Shown piece by piece: positions 54,721 to 62,925 of a stretch of DNA of 64,000 bases (its first letter is position 1; each line of letters starts with the position of its first letter). The stretch is from NCBI RefSeq assembly GCF_900187385.1, contig NZ_FYEY01000001.1, forward strand, positions 6,138,001 through 6,202,000, written 5' to 3'. The position numbers and the translations under genes were made by a program. This DNA is from Streptomyces sp. 2114.4. GTDB lineage: Bacteria; Actinomycetota; Actinomycetes; Streptomycetales; Streptomycetaceae. A model generated the notes under the pieces. That model did no database searches and was not told the DNA's origin. It saw only the letters and a program-made list of their open reading frames with translations.

Positions 54721-54825
54721 GATTTGCGAATTCCCCTGGCTTTTTTGGGTGTTCACCCTCACTCTGGGTAGTGGAAAGAGTGCAAGGTGCACGCGAACGA
54801 GTGATGAGGGAAGGAGGGGGAGCGG

Positions 54826-55281
54826 ATGGACGCGGTGCGGATCATCGCGGCAAGCCGGCGCGGTCTGGCCGAGGCGCACACGGTGCAGGGAGTGATCGTC
54901 GAGGCGTGGCAGGCGCAGGCCTTGGCGGAGGCGGTCGGCAGCCATCTCGCGATATTCGGGCCGCACGAAGTGCGGTCCAGAGCCCGAGGGCTGGGCGACG
55001 CGGGCGGGCGGTTCAGCGGGGGGCTGCTGTGCCCGGCATCGGCCACCGGTGGGCTGCGGGCGGCTCAGCTGTCCGAAGTGCGGGACGTCAAGGAGGCGCT
55101 GACCGGCCTGTGCCGACTGCTGCGGGAAGTGTGCGAAGCGCTGGTGAGCATAGTGCTGCTCGCTGACGAGGAGGGGATGTACTGGACGTGCGTCGAGGCG
55201 ATGGACACGGCCGACGAAGCGCGAGACCGCGTGGCCGGGATACTGGAGAAGCTGGAGGTGCGCGACCGGAATCCTGCCTGA
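54826..55281 (+). CDS. DUF6099-type hypothetical protein
   Basis: This 151-aa helical protein has its ATG at 54826 after GGAGGGGGAGCGG. It opens MDAVRIIAASRRGLAEAHTV, with AWQAQALAEAVGSHLAIFGP and LTGLCRLLREVCEALVSIVL later. It matches a Streptomyces-specific family I recall as DUF6099; the function is unknown. It has no membrane segment or signal. The TGA stop overlaps the beginning of a long GAAGCA microsatellite. DnaA-box-like sequences lie upstream. Confidence 0.72.
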   Translation: MDAVRIIAASRRGLAEAHTVQGVIVEAWQAQALAEAVGSHLAIFGPHEVRSRARGLGDAGGRFSGGLLCPASATGGLRAAQLSEVRDVKEALTGLCRLLREVCEALVSIVLLADEEGMYWTCVEAMDTADEARDRVAGILEKLEVRDRNPA

Positions 55282-55361
55282 AGCAGAAGCAGAAGCAGAA
55301 GCAGAAGCAGAAGCAGAAGCAGAAGCAGAAGCAGAAGCAGAAGCAGAAGCAGAAGCAGAAG
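55280..55361 (+). repeat. GAAGCA hexanucleotide microsatellite, 13.7 copies
   Basis: From 55280 the sequence is 13 perfect GAAGCA units plus GAAG. It starts inside the TGA of the preceding gene. A shorter CCCCTT run follows near 55397-55420 on the same strand. A 6-base unit would not shift a reading frame; on the minus strand it would encode alternating Cys-Phe, which is not believed to be a protein. The remaining gap to 55653 is empty by eye. Confidence 0.97.
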
Positions 55362-55653
55362 TCGACCAGTGTCACTGCACGCCCACTGTTCACTGCCCTT
55401 CCCCTTCCCCTTCCCCCTCCCGCTTCCTCGGTCGGTCGCCGTTTGCCCCCGCGCCGACCTGCGAGCCGGGGCCGCCCCGCCACCCCGTCGCCCGTTCCGC
55501 GCGGCGTCCGTATCGCCCGGATCGTTCCGGCCGCCCACATCGTTCCTCGTCGCCTGCCCTCTTCCTCGTCGCCATCGTCGGTGCCGGCAAGGGACGGCCC
55601 ACCTGATCCGGCTCGTCCCGGCCGGCGCGACAAACGGCCTGCGGATCAAGTAG

Positions 55654-55717
55654 CCGGCGCAACAATCGGCTGGTGCAACAACCCGCCGGTGCATCAACCG
55701 ACCGGTGCATCAATGCG
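55654..55717 (+). repeat. Four 16-bp iteron-like direct repeats
   Basis: Copies start at exactly 16-base steps: 55654, 55670, 55686 and 55702, with consensus CYGGYGCAWCAAYCGR. A weaker fifth copy is at 55622. They end 43 bases before the F420-oxidoreductase ATG, so they cover its promoter or leader. The helical spacing suggests a multimeric DNA-binding protein. Confidence 0.85.
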
Positions 55718-55759
55718 TCTCCGACGGTTGGTTCGCCGTACGGAGCGCAGGATGGAGGT

Positions 55760-56683
55760 ATGGAGCTACGCATTTTCACCGAGCCCCAGCAAGGGGCTTC
55801 CTACGACCGTCTTCTGAAGGTCGCCAAGGCTACTGAGGACCTTGCATTCGACGCGTTTTTCCGTTCGGATCATTATCTCCGCATGGGCAATGCGGACGGG
55901 CTGCCCGGACCGACGGACGCCTGGATCACCCTGGCGGGGCTGGCCCGTGAAACCAAGCGCATCCGTCTCGGGACGCTCATGACGGCGGGCACCTTCCGGT
56001 TGCCGGGTGTGCTGGCCATCCAGGTGGCGCAGGTCGATCAGATGTCCGACGGCCGGGTGGAACTCGGCCTCGGTGCCGGGTGGTTCGAGGAGGAGCACAA
56101 GGCTTACGGCATTCCGTTCCCCAAGGAGAAGTTCGCACGGCTGGAAGAGCAGCTGGCGATTGTCACCGGCCTGTGGGCCACCGAGGCAGGAAAGGAGTTC
56201 AGCTACGACGGGACCTATTACCAGCTGGAGAATTCGCCCGCGCTGCCCAAGCCCGTCCAGGGCAAGGTGCCGGTGCTGATCGGCGGACACGGTGCCAGGC
56301 GTACACCGCGGCTGGCGGCGCAGTACGCCGATGAGTTCAACATCCCCTTTGCCTCGCTCGAAGACAGCGAACGCCAGTTCGGACGGGTGCGGGCGGCCGC
56401 TGAAGCCGCCGGGCGCAAGGGCGATGAGCTGGTGTACTCCAACGCCCTCGTGGCCTGCGTCGGCAGGAGCGATGCCGAGGTGGCACGACGGGCCGCGGCC
56501 ATCGGGAGGAACGTGGACGAACTGAAGGCCAACGGCCTTGCGGGCTCACCCGCCGAGGTCGTCGACAAGATCGGGCGGTATGCCGCCATCGGGGCGTCCC
56601 GTGTCTACCTGCAGATGCTGGACCTGGATGATCTCGACCACCTCGAGCTGATCTCCGCGCAGGTGCAGTCCCAGCTGACCTGA
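55760..56683 (+). CDS. LLM-class F420-dependent oxidoreductase
   Basis: This 307-aa TIM-barrel flavin-like enzyme shows luciferase-like monooxygenase family marks: DAFFRSDHYLRMG, TKRIRLGTLMTAGTFRLPGV, VELGLGAGWFEEEHKAYGIP and VPVLIGGHGARRTPRLAAQY. The RLGTLMTAGTFR and GHG blocks point to the F420-dependent group, common in actinobacteria. It transfers hydride to or from a small carbonyl, imine or nitro compound; the substrate is not predictable. ATG 55760 follows AGGATGGAGG. An iteron-like array lies just upstream. Confidence 0.87.
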   Translation: MELRIFTEPQQGASYDRLLKVAKATEDLAFDAFFRSDHYLRMGNADGLPGPTDAWITLAGLARETKRIRLGTLMTAGTFRLPGVLAIQVAQVDQMSDGRVELGLGAGWFEEEHKAYGIPFPKEKFARLEEQLAIVTGLWATEAGKEFSYDGTYYQLENSPALPKPVQGKVPVLIGGHGARRTPRLAAQYADEFNIPFASLEDSERQFGRVRAAAEAAGRKGDELVYSNALVACVGRSDAEVARRAAAIGRNVDELKANGLAGSPAEVVDKIGRYAAIGASRVYLQMLDLDDLDHLELISAQVQSQLT

Positions 56684-56761
56684 CGGCTGAGCGGGCGTGG
56701 CCGGGCGGCGCCGCCGGAAAAGCGGTGTGGATCGTGGCGTACTGCGGCAATACTCGGACGC

Positions 56762-58297
56762 GTGTTCCTGACGATATCCACCACCGGCAGCGCCGACCGT
56801 CCCGCGACCGACCTCGGATTCCTGCTGCACAAGCACCCTGACAAGGCGCAGCAGTTCTCGACGTCGCACGGCACCGCGCACGTCCTCTATCCCGAGGCCG
56901 ACGCTCAACGGTGCACGGCCGCACTGCTGTTGGAGGTCGATCCGATCGCCCTGGTGCGACGGGGCCGTGGGAAGGGGCGGGGCGGTGCTCCGGATTCGGC
57001 GCTGGGACAGTATGTGAACGACCGGCCGTACGCGGCCTCGTCGCTGCTGGCGGTGGCGCTGAGGAGCGTCTTCGCGAGCGCGATGAAGGGGCAGTGCACG
57101 GCGCGGCCCGAACTGGTCACTCGCAGGATGCCGTTGCGTATCGAGGTGCCGGTGCTTCCTGCTCGGGGCGGTGCGGTGTTGGTGCGCAAGCTGTTCGAGC
57201 CGCTGGGATGGACTGTGCAGGCCGAGCCCCTGCCACTGGACGAGACGTTCCCGGAGTGGGGTGACTCGCGCTACGTACGGCTCGTCCTGGAAGGGGAGAG
57301 CACTCTCGCCGGGGCGCTGCGGCATCTGTATGTGCTGCTCCCGGTGCTGGACGACGCCAAGCACTACTGGGTCGCGCCGGATGAGGTCGACAAGCTGCTG
57401 CGGGCCGGCGAGGGCTGGCTGGAGGACCACCCGGAGCAGCGGCTGATCGTCGGACGCTACCTCGCGCGCCGCTGGTCGCTCACGCGTCAGGCCATGGAGC
57501 GGCTGGAGCTGGAGCGGCTGGCCGAGTCGGACGACATGGCCGCCGAGGTGATCGACAACGCGGTGGACGAGGAGGCGGACACGGAGGAGAAGCCGCTGCC
57601 GCTCGCCGTGCGGCGGCGGGAGGCGATTCTCACGGTGCTGCGCTCGGCCGAGGCGGCGCGGGTGCTCGATCTGGGCTGCGGGCCGGGGCAGTTGGTCGGT
57701 GCGCTGCTCAAGGAAGGGCAGTTCACCGAGATCGTCGGTGTGGACGTGTCGATGCGTGCGTTGCACGAGGCGCGGCGCAGGCTGCGGCTGGACCGTATGC
57801 CCGAGCGGCAGTCGGAGCGCGTACGCCTCGTACAGGGGTCGCTGGCGTACACCGACGGCAGGCTGAAGGGCTATGACGCGGCGGTGCTCAGCGAGGTCGT
57901 CGAGCATGTCGATCCGGCGAGGCTGCCGGCGCTGGAGTATGCGGTGTTCGGGTCGGCCCGGCCGCGGACCGTCGTGGTGACGACGCCGAACGTGGAGTAC
58001 AACGTGCGCTGGGAGTCACTGCCGGCCGGCCAGGCCCGGCATGCGGACCATCGCTTCGAGTGGACACGGGACGAGTTCCGGCAGTGGGCGGGGGAGGTCG
58101 CCGCACGGCACGGCTACGAGGTGAGCTTTGCCCCGGTGGGCCCGGACGATCCCGAGGTCGGCCCGCCCACCCAGCTCGCGCACTTCCGCATCCACGGGGA
58201 AGGCGGCGGCAACGGCCAAGGCGACGGTGACCGTGAAAGCAGCGGCAACCGTGAAGACAGCAGCACGTCGGCGACCGGGAAGGAGGTCGGGGAATGA
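56762..58297 (+). CDS. hen1: Hen1 3'-terminal RNA ribose 2'-O-methyltransferase
   Basis: This 511-aa protein starts at GTG 56762. The N-terminal half (about 1-240) is the bacterial Hen1 N-terminal region that stimulates Pnkp ligase (FLTISTTGSADRPATDLGFL, LHKHPDKAQQF). The C-terminal methyltransferase has VLDLGCGPGQLVGALL (from residue 301) and metal ligands Glu378, Glu381 and His382 in EVVEHVD plus His430. The spacing is the same as in Clostridium thermocellum Hen1. It marks the repaired 3' end so that a ribotoxin cannot cut again. A Gly/Ser-rich tail follows. Its stop overlaps the pnkp ATG by four bases, so the RNA-repair partners are co-translated. Confidence 0.92.
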   Translation: MFLTISTTGSADRPATDLGFLLHKHPDKAQQFSTSHGTAHVLYPEADAQRCTAALLLEVDPIALVRRGRGKGRGGAPDSALGQYVNDRPYAASSLLAVALRSVFASAMKGQCTARPELVTRRMPLRIEVPVLPARGGAVLVRKLFEPLGWTVQAEPLPLDETFPEWGDSRYVRLVLEGESTLAGALRHLYVLLPVLDDAKHYWVAPDEVDKLLRAGEGWLEDHPEQRLIVGRYLARRWSLTRQAMERLELERLAESDDMAAEVIDNAVDEEADTEEKPLPLAVRRREAILTVLRSAEAARVLDLGCGPGQLVGALLKEGQFTEIVGVDVSMRALHEARRRLRLDRMPERQSERVRLVQGSLAYTDGRLKGYDAAVLSEVVEHVDPARLPALEYAVFGSARPRTVVVTTPNVEYNVRWESLPAGQARHADHRFEWTRDEFRQWAGEVAARHGYEVSFAPVGPDDPEVGPPTQLAHFRIHGEGGGNGQGDGDRESSGNREDSSTSATGKEVGE

Positions 58298-61281
58298 CGG
58301 ACGACGGCCGTACGGAGTACGAAGACGAAGAGCGGCACGCGCGGCACGCGCGCGAGGACCGGCAGAGGGACGGGGCCCAGCGGGAGCGCGGGCCACAGTC
58401 GCCGCCTCGGTCCGGGCCGGAGGCGGAGCCGACGCCGGGGCCGGAGCCGCGGCCCGCGCCTGTGGGGCGCAGGCTTGCCGTGCCCGACCTCTCGCTCGTG
58501 GTGCTGGTCGGAGCTACCGGGTCCGGAAAATCGACCTTTGCCGCCCGGCACTTCCGGCCGACCGAAGTCCTCTCCTCCGACTTCTGCCGGGGGCTGGTCA
58601 GCGACGACGAGAACGACCAGAGCGCCAGTGGCGACGCGTTCGAGGTGCTGCACTTCATCGCGGCCAAGCGGCTGGCCGCCGGGCGGCTGACGGTCGTGGA
58701 CGCGACCAATGTGCAGTCCGAGGCGCGCGCCCAGCTCGTGCGGCTGGCCCGGGAGCATGACGTACTCCCGGTGGCGATCGTCCTGGACGTACCCGAGCAG
58801 GTCTGCGCCGCACGCAACGCCGCGCGTGCCGACCGGGCCGGCCTGCCCCGCCGGGTCATCCAGCGTCACCAGCGGGAACTCCGCCGTTCGCTGCGGCATC
58901 TGGAGCGCGAGGGCTTCCGCAAGGTGCACGTCCTGCGGGGGCCGGAGGAGGTGGAGTCTGCCGAGGTCGTCACGGAGCGGCGGTTCAACGACCTGCGGCA
59001 CCTCACCGGACCGTTCGACATCATCGGCGACGTCCACGGCTGCCGTTCCGAGCTGGAAACCCTGCTCGGCAGGCTGGGCTATGCGCTGGTGCGCGACGGA
59101 CACGGCCGGCCCGTGGACGCCGTACACCCCGAGGGGCGTGCCGCGGTCTTCGTCGGCGACCTCGTGGACCGTGGGCCGGACAGCCCCGGAGTGCTGCGTC
59201 TGGTGATGGGCATGGTGGGTGCCGGGCATGCGCTGTGCGTGCCGGGCAACCACGAGAACAAGCTCGGCCGCTACCTCAAGGGCCGCAAGGTCCAGCCCAC
59301 CCATGGGCTCGCCGAGACCATCGAGCAGCTGGAGAAGGAGGACCCCGCCTTCCGCACCGACGTCGGGGAGTTCCTCCGCGGTCTGGTCAGCCACTACGTC
59401 CTGGACGGCGGCCGCCTCGTGGTCTGCCACGCCGGGCTGCCGGAGAAGTACCACGGCCGGACGTCCGGCCGGGTGCGCTCCTTCGCGCTGTACGGCGACA
59501 CCACCGGCGAGACCGATGAGTTCGGCCTGCCGGTGCGCTACCCGTGGGCCGAGGACTACCGCGGCCGTGCCGCCGTCGTCTACGGCCACACCCCCACTCC
59601 GCGCGCCCACTGGCTCAACAACACCCTCTGTCTGGACACCGGCTGTGTCTTCGGCGGTGCGATGACCGCGCTGCGCTGGCCCGAGCGCGAGCTGGTGGAC
59701 GTCCCCGCGGAGCGGGTCTGGTACGAGCCCGCGAAACCGCTCGCCACCCAGGCGCCCGGCGGGGCGGACGGCCGTCCGCTCGACCTGAACGATGTGGCGG
59801 GGCGGCGGACCGTGGAGACCCGGTACATGGGCCGGCTCGCGGTCAGGGAGGAGAACGCCGCGGCCGCACTGGAGGTGATGAGCCGCTTCGCGATCGACCC
59901 GCGGCTGCTGCCGTACCTCCCGCCGACCATGGCGCCGTGTGCGACCTCGGCGGAGGACGGCTATCTGGAGCACCCCGCGGAGGCATTCGCCGGGTACCGC
60001 GCGGACGGGGTGCGGGAAGTGGTGTGCGAGGAGAAGCACATGGGCTCCCGTGCCGTGGTCCTGGTATGCCGTGACGAGACGGTGGCCGAGGCATTCCCCC
60101 ACTGCCCCGAAGGCAGCCAAGGCACCCCCACCGGAGTGCCGAAGGGGGTGCCGGGCGCCCTGTACACCCGCACCGGCCGGCCGTTCTTCGACGACCCGGA
60201 GACGACCGGGCGCATCCTGCGGCGGATCCGGGACTGTGTCGAAGAGGCGGGGCTGTGGGCGGAGCTGGAGACCGACTGGCTGCTGCTGGACGCCGAGTTG
60301 ATGCCGTGGTCGCTGAAGGCGACCGGTCTGCTGCGCAAGCAGTACGCCGCCGTGGGCGCGGCGTCCGGAGCGGCGTTCCCCGGCGTGCTCGGCGCACTGG
60401 AGGCGGCGGCCGCCCGAGGGGTCGAGGTGTCCGCGCTGCTCGCCCGGCAGCGGGACCGGGCCCTGGACGCTGCCGCCTTCACCCAGGCGTACCGGCGCTA
60501 CTGCTGGCGCGTGGGGGCGGAGGCGGCACGGCCCGCCGGTCTGCCGGACGCGGATGCCGCCGGTGTGCCGTATGCGGATGCCACCGAGGTGCCGGGCACC
60601 GCGCACGCTCCGGCCCCGGACGCGGGCGACGCGGCGTCCGCCCAGGCCTCGGCCTCGGATGCGGGGGAGGCGCCGCACACCGGGCGGACCGGTGTGCCGG
60701 ACGGTATCCGGCTCGCGCCGTTCCAGATACTCGCGGTGCGGGGCCGCAGCCTCGCCGGGCTGCCCCACACCGACCAGCTGGCGCTGATCGACCGGATCGT
60801 CGCGGCGGAGGCCGTGGTGACGGCCCGGGAGGACGGCGCGGCGGCCGACGGCGACCCGCAGCGGCCGGGCCTGCTCGCCGCGACCCGGCGGATCATCGTC
60901 GACACCGAGGACGAGTCGTCGGTCGCGGCCGGCACCGCCTGGTGGCTGCGGCTGACCGCCGACGGGGGCGAGGGCATGGTGGTCAAGCCGGTTCAGGCGC
61001 TGGTACGGCAGGGCGACGGACGGCTCGTCCAGCCGGGCGTCAAGTGCCGTGGCCGCGAATACCTGCGGATCATCTACGGGCCGGAGTACACCCGCCCGGA
61101 GAACCTCGCGCGCCTGCGCATCCGTCATCTGGGCCACAAGCGTTCACTGGCCCTGCGCGAGTACGCACTGGGTCTGGAAGCGCTCGACCGGCTGGCGGAC
61201 GGCGAACCGCTGTGGCGGGTGCACGAGGCGGTCTTCGCGGTGCTCGCGCTGGAGTCGGAGCCGGTGGACCCGCGGTTGTAG
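58294..61281 (+). CDS. pnkp: Polynucleotide kinase-phosphatase/ligase Pnkp (RNA repair)
   Basis: This 995-aa trifunctional enzyme starts with a disordered extension of about 65 residues. The 5'-kinase domain has P-loop GATGSGKST (Lys79). The metallophosphoesterase has IIGDVHG (Asp246, His248), VGDLVDRGPDS and PGNHENK. The ligase-like nucleotidyltransferase has EEKHMGS (Lys581 as the adenylated lysine) and MVVKP (motif V). It heals and seals tRNAs cut by ribotoxins together with Hen1. It is longer than Clostridium Pnkp (about 870 aa) because of the N-terminal extension and an Ala/Asp-rich insert around residues 750-805. The stop lies inside a 22-base tandem repeat. Confidence 0.93.
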   Translation: MTDDGRTEYEDEERHARHAREDRQRDGAQRERGPQSPPRSGPEAEPTPGPEPRPAPVGRRLAVPDLSLVVLVGATGSGKSTFAARHFRPTEVLSSDFCRGLVSDDENDQSASGDAFEVLHFIAAKRLAAGRLTVVDATNVQSEARAQLVRLAREHDVLPVAIVLDVPEQVCAARNAARADRAGLPRRVIQRHQRELRRSLRHLEREGFRKVHVLRGPEEVESAEVVTERRFNDLRHLTGPFDIIGDVHGCRSELETLLGRLGYALVRDGHGRPVDAVHPEGRAAVFVGDLVDRGPDSPGVLRLVMGMVGAGHALCVPGNHENKLGRYLKGRKVQPTHGLAETIEQLEKEDPAFRTDVGEFLRGLVSHYVLDGGRLVVCHAGLPEKYHGRTSGRVRSFALYGDTTGETDEFGLPVRYPWAEDYRGRAAVVYGHTPTPRAHWLNNTLCLDTGCVFGGAMTALRWPERELVDVPAERVWYEPAKPLATQAPGGADGRPLDLNDVAGRRTVETRYMGRLAVREENAAAALEVMSRFAIDPRLLPYLPPTMAPCATSAEDGYLEHPAEAFAGYRADGVREVVCEEKHMGSRAVVLVCRDETVAEAFPHCPEGSQGTPTGVPKGVPGALYTRTGRPFFDDPETTGRILRRIRDCVEEAGLWAELETDWLLLDAELMPWSLKATGLLRKQYAAVGAASGAAFPGVLGALEAAAARGVEVSALLARQRDRALDAAAFTQAYRRYCWRVGAEAARPAGLPDADAAGVPYADATEVPGTAHAPAPDAGDAASAQASASDAGEAPHTGRTGVPDGIRLAPFQILAVRGRSLAGLPHTDQLALIDRIVAAEAVVTAREDGAAADGDPQRPGLLAATRRIIVDTEDESSVAAGTAWWLRLTADGGEGMVVKPVQALVRQGDGRLVQPGVKCRGREYLRIIYGPEYTRPENLARLRIRHLGHKRSLALREYALGLEALDRLADGEPLWRVHEAVFAVLALESEPVDPRL

Positions 61282-61321
61282 GCCGGTGGACCCGCGGTTG
61301 TAGGCCGGTGGACCCGCGGCG
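61261..61321 (+). repeat. 22-bp tandem repeat at the pnkp 3' end
   Basis: CCGGTGGACCCGCGGTTGTA + GG (22 bases) occurs at 61261 and 61283, with a truncated third copy to 61321. The first copy encodes the last residues (PVDPRL) and stop of Pnkp, so the 3' end of the gene has been duplicated in place. The 190-base gap to the deiminase gene holds nothing else recognised. Confidence 0.95.
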
Positions 61322-61471
61322 GCAGACGGGCCGATGCGGCGTACGGGCCCCGGGGAGGAGCGCCCTCGTCAGCGCCCCCGGCCCGTCACGCCGCCCGCCG
61401 CCGCCTGCCCCGGGCGCCCCGACATCCGCCGACTCCCTCCGCCGGGCCGTCCGAGCGGCCAAGATGGGTGG

Positions 61472-62713
61472 ATGGGATTCCAAGTCGACTCCGAGGCCGG
61501 GCGGCTGCGCCGGGTCATCCTGCACCGCCCCGATCTGGAGCTGAAGCGGCTCACGCCCTCCAACAAGGACGCCTTGCTCTTCGACGACGTGCTGTGGGTG
61601 CGCCGGGCGCGGGCCGAGCACGACGGGTTCGCGGACGTGCTGCGCGACCGGGGGGTGGAGGTGCACCTCTTCGGGGACCTGCTCGCCGAGAGCCTGCAGA
61701 TCCCCGCGGCGCGGAAGCTGGTCCTCGACCGGGTCTTCGACGAGAAGGAGTACGGGCCGCTGGCCACCGACCACCTGCGGTCGGCCTTCGAGGAACTGCC
61801 GGTGCCGGAGCTGGTGGAAGCGCTGGTCGGCGGCATGACCAAGCGTGAGTTCCTGGAACGGCATGCCGAGCCGACCTCGGTGCGCTTCCATGTGATGGAT
61901 CTCGACGACTTCCTGCTGGGCCCGTTGCCCAACCACCTCTTCACCCGCGACACCTCCGCCTGGATCTACGACGGCGTCTCGATCAACTCGATGCGCTGGC
62001 CCGCCCGGCAGCGCGAGACCGTGCACTACGAGGCGATCTACCGCCACCACCCGCTCTTCCGTGACCAGGACTTCCATGTCTGGTCGGAGGGGCAGGCGGA
62101 CTTCCCCTCGACCATCGAGGGCGGCGACGTCCTGGTGATGGGCAGTGGCGCGGTGCTGATCGGCATGAGTGAACGCACCACTCCACAGGCCGTGGAGCTG
62201 CTGGCGCGGGGGCTGTTCGCGGCGGGTTCGGCGCGCACGATCGTGGCGCTCGACATGCCCAAGCGCCGGGCCTTCATGCATCTCGACACCGTCATGACCA
62301 TGATCGACGGTGATACCTTCACCCAGTACGAGGGGCTGGGGATGCTCCGCTCGTACACCATCGAACCGGGCTCGGGCGACCAGGACCTCAAGGTCACCGA
62401 TCATCCGCCGGAGCATATGCACCGCGCCATAGCGGCCGCGCTGGGCCTGTCCGACATCCGGGTGCTGACCGCGACCCAGGACGTGCACTCGGCGGAGCGC
62501 GAGCAGTGGGACGACGGCTGCAACGTGCTGGCGGTGGAGCCGGGTGTGGTGGTGGCGTACGAGCGCAATGTCACCACCAACACCTTCCTCCGCAAGCGCG
62601 GCATCGAGGTGATCACGATTCCGGGGAGCGAGCTGGGGCGCGGACGCGGAGGGCCGCGCTGTATGAGCTGTCCGGTGGCGAGGGACGCGGTGCCGGGGGC
62701 AGCCTGGGCGTGA
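61472..62713 (+). CDS. arcA: Arginine deiminase
   Basis: This 413-aa enzyme hydrolyses arginine to citrulline and ammonia. It opens VDSEAGRLRRVILHRPDLEL, with FTRDTSAWI, EGGDVLVMGSGAVLIGMSER, MHLDTVMTMID and the catalytic Cys397 in PRCMSCPVARD. All are characteristic of bacterial ArcA. ATG 61472 is used; the ribosome-binding site is weak. The ornithine carbamoyltransferase gene follows 212 bases later. Together they give the first two steps of the arginine deiminase pathway; carbamate kinase and the antiporter are not in the window. Confidence 0.95.
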   Translation: MGFQVDSEAGRLRRVILHRPDLELKRLTPSNKDALLFDDVLWVRRARAEHDGFADVLRDRGVEVHLFGDLLAESLQIPAARKLVLDRVFDEKEYGPLATDHLRSAFEELPVPELVEALVGGMTKREFLERHAEPTSVRFHVMDLDDFLLGPLPNHLFTRDTSAWIYDGVSINSMRWPARQRETVHYEAIYRHHPLFRDQDFHVWSEGQADFPSTIEGGDVLVMGSGAVLIGMSERTTPQAVELLARGLFAAGSARTIVALDMPKRRAFMHLDTVMTMIDGDTFTQYEGLGMLRSYTIEPGSGDQDLKVTDHPPEHMHRAIAAALGLSDIRVLTATQDVHSAEREQWDDGCNVLAVEPGVVVAYERNVTTNTFLRKRGIEVITIPGSELGRGRGGPRCMSCPVARDAVPGAAWA

Positions 62714-62873
62714 ACCCGGATCCGTTCGGCAAGGCATGACCCCGGAGCCGTCCGGGGAGTGTGACCCGGTATCCCTTTCATGGGCGCCCCTCCGGGGGCG
62801 TGGCCCTGGTCCGTGGGAGAGGCGTCGGCCCGTACCTCACCGATGGCTCCGCATAGGGATGCGTGGGTACGTA

Positions 62874-62879
62874 TATAAT
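62874..62879 (+). promoter_or_regulatory. Consensus TATAAT -10 box before the OTC gene
   Basis: TATAAT occurs in an AT-rich patch (TACGTATATAATTCC) 46 bases upstream of the ATG at 62926, rare in such GC-rich DNA. The -35 region is weak. The overlapping dyad-like GTGGGTACGTATATAATTCC could serve as an ARG-box for ArgR, but I cannot confirm it. It implies that the carbamoyltransferase gene has its own promoter. Confidence 0.45.
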
Positions 62880-62925
62880 TCCAGGGTCGAGTCCGTTCCC
62901 ACTGCCGCAAACCAGGAGCCCACCG

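Noticed and set aside
55088..55697. Minus-strand frames with Cys-Phe or Leu runs through the GAAGCA repeat
   Set aside because: They arise only from translating a microsatellite and continue into antisense of a real gene.
58114..61137. 1,007-codon minus-strand frame opposite pnkp
   Set aside because: Shadow of the sense gene; the composition is Arg/Gly/His/Asp-rich with no domain and no start signal.
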